From positions 1-27,589 of the forward strand of contig CAZSLA010000011.1 in NCBI GenBank assembly GCA_964607795.1: a DNA stretch of 27,589 nucleotides, read 5' to 3'. Numbering within the stretch: position 1 is the first letter of the stretch; every line of letters starts with the position of its first letter. A program made the translations under genes and the position numbers. Of this stretch, positions 7,282-16,200 are shown piece after piece. The DNA is from DYGT01 sp964607795. Lineage in GTDB: Bacteria; Patescibacteriota; Microgenomatia; UBA8517. Under the pieces are notes generated by a model that ran no database searches, was not told the origin of the DNA, and saw only the letters and a program-made list of their open reading frames with translations.

Positions 7282-9311
7282 TGAAAAAATACTTTTACTA
7301 CCTTGTGCCTCTAATATATTTAGTTATAAGTTTTGCAACACTTTCCGACTATGGCCTTAATTGGGACAACGCCAAGCATTACCGTAAGGGCCAGGCATAT
7401 TTAAATTATATTTTGCACGGCGAGGAAACGTATGTAAATCTACCTGGTTACCCGACTTTAAATCCCGAAGCTGTTTCGCCGGCCACCACGTATGAGGAGA
7501 TGCTTTGGTTAAACTGGGAAGGGTCAAAGCGAAGTTTTTACCAGGCGGACGGAGCGGCCTATATTGACATGCTTGAAGGCTTGGATGGTTACAGCCACCC
7601 CGCGGGAAACGATCTGAGTGCGGCAATCTCAAATTATATTTTTTACCAAAAGCTTGGTATTCTTGGTGATTATGAAGCGCACAACTTATTTATAATTTTA
7701 ATAAGTTTTATATCAGTATTGTTTGTTTCGTATTTTGCATATAAGGAGTTTGGTACGGTGGCATCTTTATTATCTGGGTTTTTTTATGGGTTTTATCCAC
7801 TTTTTTTTGCCGAATCTCATTTTAATATCAAAGACCCGGTGATCACAGCTTACATAAGTCTGACTATCATAACTTTTTATTATTCTGTAAAACGAAAAAG
7901 TTTTGAGTTTTTGATTGCCTCATCTGTTTTAGCAGGGCTTGGACTTTCAACAAAACTTAATATAGTTTTTGCACCGGTAATACTTTTGCCTTGGCTCGTT
8001 ATTTATCTAATTAAACAGTGCAAGTTTATCCGAAAACATCTTAAGTATTATTTTGCATTTCTTGGAGTACCAATTATGGCTTTTTGTGTATTTGTATTAA
8101 CGTGGCCTTATCTTTGGCACAATATTTTAGCGGGTATTGCCGAGATGTTGATGTATTATCTTGATATTGGCAAGGGCGGAAATAATCTGGTTTATGAGCC
8201 ATATATTTTTAGTGGCATAAATTTTTATCCGCTCTATTTTATTTTGTTAACTACTCCGCTGCCTATGCTTATACTTTTTATTTTGGGTATCGCGTACTCT
8301 GCTCGCCAATTTACAAAAAACAAAAAAGAGGTTTATTTGCTGCTTTTGGCATGGTTTTTAGTACCTGTTCTAAGGGTAAGCACTCCAAGCGCAACCATTT
8401 ATGGTGGCGTGCGCCAGATCATGGAATATGTTCCTGCTATGGCATTGCTCGCGGGTGTTGCCGGCCAAGCTATTTACAACAAAATTAAAGCCAAAAATAT
8501 TTCCCGATTTGTTTTGAGTATGGTAATTATTATTATGGCCTGGGAAATGATTACCATCCATCCCAACCAAAATGTCTATTTTAATCAGCTTGCTGGCGGG
8601 CTTAAGGGTGCGGCCGAAAAAACTGTCCCTTATTGGGGCAATTCTTTTGGAAATGCCTATTTACAGGGAATTGAGTGGCTTAATGAGTATGCCGAGCCAA
8701 ATGCCAGGGTGGCACCGGTTTTATTTTCAGATCATGAGCTTCCATTTCAAAAATTAAGATCAGACATCAGCCTGAGCAATTCCCATTGGAGCGGGGCGGA
8801 GCTGAAAGGTGAATATATCATGGAGCTTTATCTGGACGGTGATGCCACGCAAAAGTATAAATACCAGTATGCTGAAACGTATCTTAATCCCGTCTATGAA
8901 TTAAAGGCCCAAAATCAGGCAATTTTGAAAATATGGAAAAATGACACCAAGCACTTAAAGATTGATTTAACTAAATACAGGCTTCTGGATTTTGAGATCA
9001 AGGTCGAAAACAGTGAAAAGACGGGCGGCAATTATTTGCTAACTTTGGATTTGTTGACGCCCAAGCATGTGGGGGGCATTATTTGGACCAAGCCGCCTGG
9101 CTGTGAGATCAAGTACCGCGATAATATTGTTTATACTTCTTTGGACGGTAAAAATTGGCAAAGGCAGCCCGATTTTTTCGGAGAAGAAAAAAGTGGAAAA
9201 ATTTCTGTCTATCTGCCACATGTCTATACCAAATACATAAGGCTGGATCTTAATAAAAAGAATGCCTGTCTTTTGAGCAGTCTAAAAATTGAAGTTTGGG
9301 GCTTAGATTGA
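7281..9311 (+). CDS. PMT-like membrane glycosyltransferase with C-terminal discoidin-like domain
   Basis: A 676-residue tandem paralogue of the preceding gene. Shared landmarks are SDYGLNWDNAKHY (22-34), HFNIKDPVI (~180-188), YGGVRQIMEYVP (374-385) and HPNQNVYFNQLAGG (427-440). The catalytic-loop pair reads Asp-Asn (29-30) here instead of Asp-Glu. After the last helix the tail is about 235 residues long. Its final ~115 residues (561-676) look beta-rich and resemble an F5/8-type C (discoidin) fold: VYTSLDGKNWQRQ near 617-629, then YIRLDL and a closing LKIEVWGL. Such domains usually bind glycans. Inferred role: an extracytoplasmic GT-C enzyme with its own carbohydrate-binding module. The domain call rests on pattern only. 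The gene ends with a 9-nt overlap with the convergent gene. Confidence 0.8.
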   Translation: MKKYFYYLVPLIYLVISFATLSDYGLNWDNAKHYRKGQAYLNYILHGEETYVNLPGYPTLNPEAVSPATTYEEMLWLNWEGSKRSFYQADGAAYIDMLEGLDGYSHPAGNDLSAAISNYIFYQKLGILGDYEAHNLFIILISFISVLFVSYFAYKEFGTVASLLSGFFYGFYPLFFAESHFNIKDPVITAYISLTIITFYYSVKRKSFEFLIASSVLAGLGLSTKLNIVFAPVILLPWLVIYLIKQCKFIRKHLKYYFAFLGVPIMAFCVFVLTWPYLWHNILAGIAEMLMYYLDIGKGGNNLVYEPYIFSGINFYPLYFILLTTPLPMLILFILGIAYSARQFTKNKKEVYLLLLAWFLVPVLRVSTPSATIYGGVRQIMEYVPAMALLAGVAGQAIYNKIKAKNISRFVLSMVIIIMAWEMITIHPNQNVYFNQLAGGLKGAAEKTVPYWGNSFGNAYLQGIEWLNEYAEPNARVAPVLFSDHELPFQKLRSDISLSNSHWSGAELKGEYIMELYLDGDATQKYKYQYAETYLNPVYELKAQNQAILKIWKNDTKHLKIDLTKYRLLDFEIKVENSEKTGGNYLLTLDLLTPKHVGGIIWTKPPGCEIKYRDNIVYTSLDGKNWQRQPDFFGEEKSGKISVYLPHVYTKYIRLDLNKKNACLLSSLKIEVWGLD

Positions 9312-10238
9312 AATTTCTATATAATTTTCCAATGAGCGCTTGTCTTTTGTGTGGATGACAAGCTCACTCACAAGCCCTGTAGAAATAAGCTGCACACCAA
9401 TGATCATCAAAAGCATCCCGAGATATAAAAGTGGATGCCTATTTTGGATAGAGCCGGTGGTTATGCGGAGATAAGAAATATAGACACCAATTACAAAACC
9501 GCCACCGAAAAGACTAAGTCCGAGGGAGCCAAAAAAATGACCTGGGCGGTTATTAAAGGAAGTGATAAAGATAACGGTCATAAGGTCAAGCGCCCCTTTA
9601 ACAAATCTGCCGCCACTAAACTTAGATTTACCGTATATTCGCGGCCGGTGATGAACAACCACCTCGACTACTTTGTAGTTTTTCTTGGCTGCAAAAATGG
9701 GGATAAAGCGATAAAGTTCGCCGTAGATATTTAGATTTCCCACAACCTCTTTTTTGTAGGCCTTAAAGCCGCAGTTCATATCGTGGACCGCGACTCCCGT
9801 TAAACTGCGGGTTAGAAAATTGATTATCCTGGAGGGCAGGACTTTTGTAATCGGATCATGGCGTATTTTTTTCCATCCGGTGACTAAGTCATAGCCTTCT
9901 TTGATTTTGTTAATAAAAGTGGCAATTTCCTTTGGGTCGTCCTGCAGATCCGCATCCATGGTGATAACAACATTACCGAGTGCTTTTTCAAAACCCACCG
10001 AAAGTGCGACAGCCTTACCAAAATTGCCGCGCAGTTTTATGGCTTTTACCCTTTTGTCTTTTTGGCAGAGCTTCTGCATAATCGCAAACGTCTGGTCTTT
10101 TGAGCCATCGTCAATGAAAATTATTTCGTAGGGTTTTTTTAATTTTGTAAGTTCAGCGGTCAGTTCTTTATGAAGGGCCAAGATAGATTTTTCTTCATCT
10201 TTGGCGGGCACGATGATTGATATTTCAGGATTTTTCAT
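9303..10238 (-). CDS. polyprenyl-phosphate GT2 glycosyltransferase (GtrB/ArnC/DPM1-like)
   Basis: A 311-residue GT2 protein with a cytosolic GT-A domain followed by two C-terminal membrane helices (~228-255 and ~268-292). This is the architecture of enzymes such as GtrB and ArnC that load a sugar onto polyprenyl phosphate. Motifs are IIVPAKDEE (8-16), IDDGSKDQT (42-50), GNFGKAVALSVGFEKA (71-86), MDADLQDDP (94-102) and MNCGFKAYKKEV (~154-165). It likely supplies the lipid-phosphate sugar that the neighbouring GT-C transferases use. It is the only minus-strand gene between two plus-strand blocks, converging with 7281-9311 and diverging from 10259. Its ATG at 10238 lies exactly 6 nt after a perfect TATAAT, suggesting a leaderless mRNA. 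It is paralogous to 16356-17276. Confidence 0.9.
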   Translation of the reverse strand: MKNPEISIIVPAKDEEKSILALHKELTAELTKLKKPYEIIFIDDGSKDQTFAIMQKLCQKDKRVKAIKLRGNFGKAVALSVGFEKALGNVVITMDADLQDDPKEIATFINKIKEGYDLVTGWKKIRHDPITKVLPSRIINFLTRSLTGVAVHDMNCGFKAYKKEVVGNLNIYGELYRFIPIFAAKKNYKVVEVVVHHRPRIYGKSKFSGGRFVKGALDLMTVIFITSFNNRPGHFFGSLGLSLFGGGFVIGVYISYLRITTGSIQNRHPLLYLGMLLMIIGVQLISTGLVSELVIHTKDKRSLENYIEISI

Positions 10239-10240
10239 AA

Positions 10241-10252
10241 TGATATTATACT
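10241..10252 (+). promoter_or_regulatory. -10 element(s) of a probable leaderless promoter (for 10259)
   Basis: TATACT (10247-10252) ends 6 nt before the ATG at 10259, giving a predicted start exactly on the A. Three bases upstream, TGATATTAT (10241-10249) is also an extended -10. Either choice leaves a leader of 0-3 nt and no room for a Shine-Dalgarno sequence. TTCAGG at 10224-10229 is a poor -35 match. Confidence 0.55.
10245..10250 (-). promoter_or_regulatory. -10 element of a probable leaderless promoter (for 10238)
   Basis: Read on the minus strand the six bases are TATAAT, a perfect sigma70-type -10. Its last base lies 7 nt before the A of the ATG at 10238, so transcription should start on the start codon itself. 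No convincing -35 is visible at 16-18 bp. It overlaps the opposing promoter of 10259. Confidence 0.6.
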
Positions 10253-10258
10253 AGATTT

Positions 10259-11083
10259 ATGGTTAGTTTTATTATAACAACAAAAAATAATGCAAAAACT
10301 CTGGGTAGGCTTTTGGAAAGCCTCAAAAAACAGTCCTATAAAAAGTTTGAAATTATTGTGGTAGATAATAATTCAACTGATAGCACCAAAGAGATTGCCA
10401 GAAAGTATACGGACAAAGTTTTTAATAAAGGACCCGAGCGCTCAGCCCAGCGCAATTTCAGCGTGGCCAAAGCCAGGGGGAAGTATGTAGTTATTTTGGA
10501 CTCGGATATGTATCTGGGTGAGAAAGTCGCTGAGGATTGTGTGCAAACGATGCGAGCAACCGGCTGCAAGGCTCTGGTGATTCCCGAAAAAACAGAGGGT
10601 GACAACTGGATTTCTAAAGTAAGGCGTTTTGAAAGGGAAATGTATGAGGGTGACCTGACTATAGAAGTTGCCCGCTTTTTTGAGCGCAAAGTGTTTTTGG
10701 AGTTTGGTGGCTATGATACTGATCTCACCGGTCCGGAGGATTATGATTTGCCATATAGAATCAGCAAAAAGTATAAAATTGGCAGGGCCAAGGAATATTT
10801 ATATCACGACGAGTCCAGTCTTACCCTGAAAAGACTGTTACAAAAAAAATACTATTATGCAAGCCATGGCGCACAATATGCCCGCAAGCACCCTGAGCTT
10901 GTGGCTTTGCAGGGCAACCTTTTATTTCGAAAGGCCTATTTTCGTAACTGGAAAAAAATTGTCCGCGAGCCATTTAATGGCATAAGCTTTGTTTTTGTCC
11001 GTTTATTGGAGATGATGGCTGCTTTGGCTGGTTTTATCTCTGCAGTTGGCATCAAAGGCTTTATAAAAACTATTTTAAAATGA
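10259..11083 (+). CDS. GT2 family glycosyltransferase
   Basis: A 274-residue GT-A enzyme. Motifs in order are MVSFIITTKNNAKTL (1-15), VVDNNSTDST (34-43), RSAQRNFSVAKARG (~61-74) and the metal-binding ILDSDM (79-84). The acceptor/catalytic acidic motif is TGPEDYDLPYR (157-167), the counterpart of the ED-x-D-L element of GT2 enzymes. A hydrophobic stretch near 245-262 (MMAALAGFISAVGIKGF) may anchor the C-terminus to the membrane. It is presumably cytosolic and acts on a lipid-linked acceptor; the sugar cannot be determined. It is the first gene of the 10259-12204 unit, diverging by only 20 bp from the minus-strand GT2. The end overlaps the next gene in ATGA. Confidence 0.88.
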   Translation: MVSFIITTKNNAKTLGRLLESLKKQSYKKFEIIVVDNNSTDSTKEIARKYTDKVFNKGPERSAQRNFSVAKARGKYVVILDSDMYLGEKVAEDCVQTMRATGCKALVIPEKTEGDNWISKVRRFEREMYEGDLTIEVARFFERKVFLEFGGYDTDLTGPEDYDLPYRISKKYKIGRAKEYLYHDESSLTLKRLLQKKYYYASHGAQYARKHPELVALQGNLLFRKAYFRNWKKIVREPFNGISFVFVRLLEMMAALAGFISAVGIKGFIKTILK

Positions 11084-12204
11084 TCTTAATTGCCACACAC
11101 GCTGTTTTTGATGAACAAGACATTCCTCGCCACGGTACGGGGACGGAGCTTGGAAATTATTTTAGGGGGAAAAAGCTCGATTATTGCTTTGTCAGGCATG
11201 CACTAAATGGCGAAGCGCAAAGTGAAATTGAAGACGTCCGTAGGGGTGTGGCGAAGAAAAAAGCCGTTGGCTTTAAGCGTTTGATGTTGCCTCTACGGCT
11301 CCTTCAGGATCAAATCCTAAATTTTTACTTACTTTTTAAATATCAAAAGCGACTTGAGCTTTTTATTGGTATTGATCCATTGAATGCTACCTCGGGCATA
11401 ATTGCCAAAAAACTGGGCATAATTGATAAAGTGATTTTTTATACGGCCGATTACGCTCATAACCGTTTTGCCAATAAATACATAAATCGCATGTATCATA
11501 AAATTGACCAGTTTGCCGCAAAAAATGCCGATCAAGTCTGGAATGTTTCCTCACGGATTGCCAATGAGCGCCGAAAGCAGGGTATAGGAGCGCATAAAAA
11601 TTTTTTTATTCCCAATACCCCGGAATTCAAAAAGACCAAAAGATTGCCGCTCAATAAAATCAATAAGCACGATTTGGTGATTGTGAGTAACCTTACCAAT
11701 GCCATTGATTATCCTTTGATGATCAAAGCTGTCAAAAGACTTAAAGCAAAATATACGGATATCCGGCTTGTGATTATCGGAAGCGGCGAGCTTGAGCATG
11801 GGCTCAAGAAGTTAGTTTCTAAGCTGAAACTGAAAACAAGTATTTTATTTTTGGGAAGCAAAAGCCATGATGAAGTGCTTGAAATTTTGTCCCAATCGGG
11901 TGTGGGGGTTGCGATGTATACAAAAAATAAACCCTGGACCGTGTTTGGCGATTCGCTTAAAGTGCGAGAATATCTAGCCTGCGGCCTGCCTGTAATTATG
12001 AATGACATTGCAGCAACCGCAGATGATATCTCCAAATTCCATGCAGGCATTGTTTTACAAGAGAATGAGGATTTTGAACAAGCTGTAGATATGATTTTGA
12101 GCTCAGCCAAAAAGTATATTTTTTATCGAAAAAACGCGATTAGATTGGCTCAAAAATATGATTTTACCAAAGCGGTTGACCATGCTTTTGCTAGAATAGC
12201 TTAA
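11080..12204 (+). CDS. GT-B (GT4-like) glycosyltransferase
   Basis: A 374-residue protein with two Rossmann-like halves. The N-terminal half includes LELFIGIDPLNATSGIIAKKLG (~91-112) and VIFYTADYAHNRF (~118-130). The C-terminal half opens with HDLVIVSNLTNAIDYPLM (~197-214) and contains VIIGSGELEHGLK (~231-243). The donor region is FGDSLKVREYLACGLPVI (289-306). The second Glu of the usual E-x7-E pair aligns with Glu297, while the first position is not acidic. This GDSLKxxEYLACG form is seen in a subset of GT4/GT1-like polysaccharide transferases, so activity is plausible. The substrate is unknown. The start is in ATGA with the preceding GT2, and the stop TAA directly abuts the next ATG. Confidence 0.82.
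   Translation: MILIATHAVFDEQDIPRHGTGTELGNYFRGKKLDYCFVRHALNGEAQSEIEDVRRGVAKKKAVGFKRLMLPLRLLQDQILNFYLLFKYQKRLELFIGIDPLNATSGIIAKKLGIIDKVIFYTADYAHNRFANKYINRMYHKIDQFAAKNADQVWNVSSRIANERRKQGIGAHKNFFIPNTPEFKKTKRLPLNKINKHDLVIVSNLTNAIDYPLMIKAVKRLKAKYTDIRLVIIGSGELEHGLKKLVSKLKLKTSILFLGSKSHDEVLEILSQSGVGVAMYTKNKPWTVFGDSLKVREYLACGLPVIMNDIAATADDISKFHAGIVLQENEDFEQAVDMILSSAKKYIFYRKNAIRLAQKYDFTKAVDHAFARIA
12189..12197 (+). promoter_or_regulatory. extended -10 of a probable near-leaderless promoter (for 12205)
   Basis: TGCTAGAAT (TG-n plus TAGAAT) lies inside the last codons of the preceding gene and ends 7 nt before the ATG at 12205. The predicted start is within one base of the start codon. A TTGACC at 12176-12181 is too close (10 bp) to be its -35. 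Confidence 0.45.
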
Positions 12205-13215
12205 ATGGATAAATTGCCCTTGGTTTCTATTTTAATCGTAAATTGGAACGGCCAAAAGCATTTGGAAACTTGCCTGAGTTCACTTGCAACAATAACTTAC
12301 AAAAATGCTGAAGTTATTGTCGTGGACCAGGGGTCGAGTGACGGTAGTGTGGCTTACTTAAAAAAGCATTTTAAAAAAGTCAGGATTGTTGAATTAATCG
12401 AAAATACGGGTTTTGCCAAGGGCAATAATCTTGGTCTGGAACATGTCAGCGGAGAACTGGTGCTCTTATTAAACAACGACACCAAAGTCGAGCCGGATTT
12501 TTTAGAGCCTTTAGTTCAGGTTGTTCAAAAAAAAGGAGTAGCTGTAGTACAGCCAAAAATTTGTTTCTGGGATAAAAAGCAGATTCAGAGCGCGGGCTCT
12601 TTTATGACGACAACTGGTTTTTTATATCATCGTGGCTACGGGGCAGATAAAATTAAATATCAAGCTCAAGGTAAAATATTTTCTGCTAACGGTGCGTGCA
12701 TGCTTGTTAAAAAAAATATCGCCGAGAAGCTCGGTTTGTTTGACGAAGATTATTTCGCCTATCTTGAGGAAACTGATTTTTGTTGGCGCGTCTGGCTAGC
12801 CGGTTATGAGGTAATTTACGAGCCTGGCTCGGTCATTTATCATAAAGGCGGCCAGACCTCGCAGGTTTTTACTAACGCTCACGTCCAGCATCTTGCTTTT
12901 CGCAACCGTATTAACACAATTTTAAAAAATCTGGGTTTTAATTATTTACTCTGGATTTTGCCTATACATTTGGGATTGTGTGTTTTAAATGCCATTGTTT
13001 TTTTAAGTAAAAGCAAAGCTTCACATAGTTATGCGGTTTTTGGAGCGATTTTTTGGAATCTTACTCACCTGGAAAATACTCTTAAAAAACGCCGCATAAT
13101 TCAAAATGCCAGAAAAATAAGCGATAGGAGCTTGTTTCAAATTATCGTCAAAAACCCAAAATTAAATTATTATTACTATTTGTTCACAGATCTCAAAAAA
13201 TATGAAAAGCATTAG
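12205..13215 (+). CDS. GT2 glycosyltransferase, WbbL/rhamnosyltransferase-like
   Basis: A 336-residue GT2 protein with the features of WbbL-type (often rhamnosyl) transferases: VSILIVNWNGQKHLETCLSS (7-26), VVDQGSSDGS (39-48), ENTGFAKGNNLGL (66-78) and LLLNNDTKVEPDFL (87-100). Further along are SANGACMLVKK (~164-174) and EETDFCWRVWLAGYEV (189-204). In the nucleotide-binding motif Gln42 replaces the common Asn. The C-terminus has a hydrophobic segment (~253-275), consistent with membrane association. The rhamnose specificity is family lore only. It begins directly after the preceding stop (TAAATG), has a possible promoter of its own, and overlaps the next gene by 14 nt. Confidence 0.88.
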   Translation: MDKLPLVSILIVNWNGQKHLETCLSSLATITYKNAEVIVVDQGSSDGSVAYLKKHFKKVRIVELIENTGFAKGNNLGLEHVSGELVLLLNNDTKVEPDFLEPLVQVVQKKGVAVVQPKICFWDKKQIQSAGSFMTTTGFLYHRGYGADKIKYQAQGKIFSANGACMLVKKNIAEKLGLFDEDYFAYLEETDFCWRVWLAGYEVIYEPGSVIYHKGGQTSQVFTNAHVQHLAFRNRINTILKNLGFNYLLWILPIHLGLCVLNAIVFLSKSKASHSYAVFGAIFWNLTHLENTLKKRRIIQNARKISDRSLFQIIVKNPKLNYYYYLFTDLKKYEKH

Positions 13216-16200
13216 AGAACAAAAATTTTTAGAAACATTTTTTTTATTTTTGCTTTCGCTTACCCCGCTTTTTTGGCTCAAAAATGGCGAAATAATTTTG
13301 GGCCACGATAGCGGCTTTTTTCTTGACGCTTCCGAAAGATTAAAGACTTATTTATATGCCTGGATGCCGTATGAAGGTTTGGGTGTGGATTATAGCTTAT
13401 ATCGGGCCTTTTTGCTTACCCTTTTTCCACATGCTTTTTTTGCTTTTATAACGGGCTCTCTGGCATGGGCGCAGAAGCTCTCTTTTGTTTTTTGGTTTTT
13501 TATCATGGCCATGGCTATGTATGCGTTTGCTGACTGGCTGCAGCCCAAAAAGAAAGCCTGGCCATTTCGTGTGCTGGCAAGCACTTTTTATATTTATAAT
13601 TTTTTTATTCTCCAGGGCTGGTTTATTGCCGAAAGAGCAAAATTTTCGCTCTATGCAGCCTTGCCTTTACTTTTTTTGATCCTTTTTAAAACACAAAATC
13701 GTGAGCTAAGTATTTTAAAGGGTGGCGTGTTTTTTGCTTTGGTTTTATTTTTTTTAAACGGTGGCGGCTCTCCTCCATTGTATGGTTTTGTAATCCTGGC
13801 TTTGTTGGTGTTTTATTTCTATTTTTTTATCAAATCTTTATTCAGCAAAAACTTCACTTTAATTAAACGAACTACTTTAATTTATAGCTTTTTCATCTTG
13901 AGCGCGGCGCTTATTAATTGCTATTGGCTTTATCCGCTTTTCAAATATTATTATTCAGCTTACTTTGTGGAGTTGGGCAGCCGCGGAGGGATTGCCGGAC
14001 AGCTTGAGTGGCTTCTTGAAACCAGCAAACACACCAGTTGGTTTAATCTTATCCGTTTGCAAGGTATTCCTTCTTGGTATTCTAAGCATCCGTACTCGGG
14101 ATGGTTTGTAAATAGCAAATTGACCCTTGTAATAAGCCTTTTTGTGCCTCTGGTGATTTTGGCGGGACTAATTAAAAGCAGGTTTTTGAGGAAAATCAAG
14201 ACAAAAGAAAAGGACGTCCTTATCATATGTTTTCTATTTTTGTTTATAAGCCTGATTTTTGCTGCAGGCTCGCACCCGCCTTTAGGTTTTATCTATGTCT
14301 TTGCCACCAAGCATTTACCCGGCTTTGCCATTTTTAGAAATGCTTTTTATAAATTTGCTGCCGGCCTGTGGTTCTCCGAGATTTTGCTTTTTTCCTATTT
14401 TGTTAACCATTTAACCTACCAATTTAAATATCGTAGATATTTAGCCTCTTTGGTGATCATCGGTATACTTGTTTTTCATTATCCCTACTTTGGATCTCAC
14501 ATTTTTACCCTAAATTCTCAATTTGCTACCAAACTAAAAGTGCCGGAATATGTTTATCAGATGAGTGATTATGTGGCTCAAAATACACCAAAAGATAGCC
14601 GAATTCTGCTTGTGCCACCTATTGATCCCAAAACAAATGTGGATGCCTATGACTGGGGGTTTTATAGCATTGATTCCTTGCCCAAAAGTGCCCTAAATCG
14701 CTCCGTAATAGGCGGTGGCAGTTTTGCCAATCTATATCATGCTATAGCCGAGGGCGATAGTGCATTAACCAGCTTGTATTTCAACTTGTATGGCATTGAT
14801 AAGCTACTTTGGCGAGGGGATGTCTTGTATCCCGAGAGCAGCAAAACCGCTTTTGATTTTAAGGAAATGAAGACTAACTTGGAGCACATGGATTTTGTGG
14901 AGTCGGAATATGAATCAGGTGAGTGGGTACTTTATGGAGTGAACAAAGTTAGTGACAAAATCTGGCTGGCAGACAAAGTCATCGCCACAAATGCCGACAT
15001 TTCGTTTGCGCTCAAGATGACAAAGGCAGAACACCCGGCTTTTGTTGACCTCTCAAATTATGATTCCACTTTACAGGCTTTGCTTTTGGTGCCATCTTGC
15101 TCGCGATGCAATTTTAATTACGGTATGGAGCCTGACCCGTTTTTATTTATCCCCAAGATAAAATATAAGCCAGGAAGCTTGAAATATCGAATTAGCCATT
15201 TTTGGGAACAAAAAAGATACACAAAGGCCGTGAGCCCGGCTGCCAAGATAGATGTCCTTTTGGTTAATCTTTCCAAAAGGGTGGGGGAAATGCATAAGTT
15301 TGGTAGAGAGGATAAGCTTAAGGAGGAATATCAAAAAGGTATTGTTGGCTTGAAGCAGCATTTTGATGAGCTTGCTGATGCGGATAAAATTTTTTACAGC
15401 TCGCGCATTATTGAATATCTTGAGGCTCATATGAACTATATCGGGAATGAGGCGGATTATGTTTCGTATTTTGAGCCTTGGCTGTGGGAAACGGAGAATT
15501 ATGAAAACATAAAAATGTTTGTCGGTGTTCCCAACTCAGACATGTATGATATACGGGGCACAAGTGGCCAATTGGAGATTGAAGGCAATATAATCACTGG
15601 AGGCCAAGTATATTTGGAAGAGGGTGTGCACAAAATTGCAGTTTCGCGCCCTCGGCCAAGGAGCATAATTTCGGGTGTTGCTCTAAATAAAACCTTCCAG
15701 AGTGAGTTTGATTTTCCGCTCTCGCAGCTTGAGCCTGAAAAGCCGTATTTACTTACTTTTAACTATGCGCTCCAGTCTGAGGCGCCGGTCTTCCTGATGG
15801 TGGAAAACGGCTCGCGCTATGAAGAGATTAAATTAATTAATGATGCCAAGGCTCATGACTTTTCTTACCTGTTTTCAGTTAGTGACAGGGCGAGCTTAAG
15901 GTTTTTTACCAAAATAGACGGTAACAAAGTTGGTTTACAACTTGAGAACTTAGAGTTGAGCGAATTTTCTCTTCCTGAATTATATTTTTACAAAGACAAC
16001 TCAAATTCTGTAGCCAGCGCCAATTTGAATTATACAATGACCTCGCCGGTGGAATATTCTGTAAAAATTGATGCGGGCACGGCAGATCAAAAGGCCTTGC
16101 TGATTTTTAATGAGTCATACTCGCAGGGCTGGCAGCTTCGTGGAGTTGGAGAAGCTGAGCATATCAAGGTCAATGGGTTTGCCAATGGCTGGGTGATTGA

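Noticed and set aside
10336..10689. 117-codon minus-strand frame
   Set aside because: It is antisense to well-conserved GT2 motifs of the gene at 10259-11083 and shows no domain of its own.
11709..12110. 133-codon minus-strand frame
   Set aside because: It lies wholly inside the GT4-like gene at 11080-12204, has no recognisable domain, and the plus-strand protein is clearly homologous to transferases.
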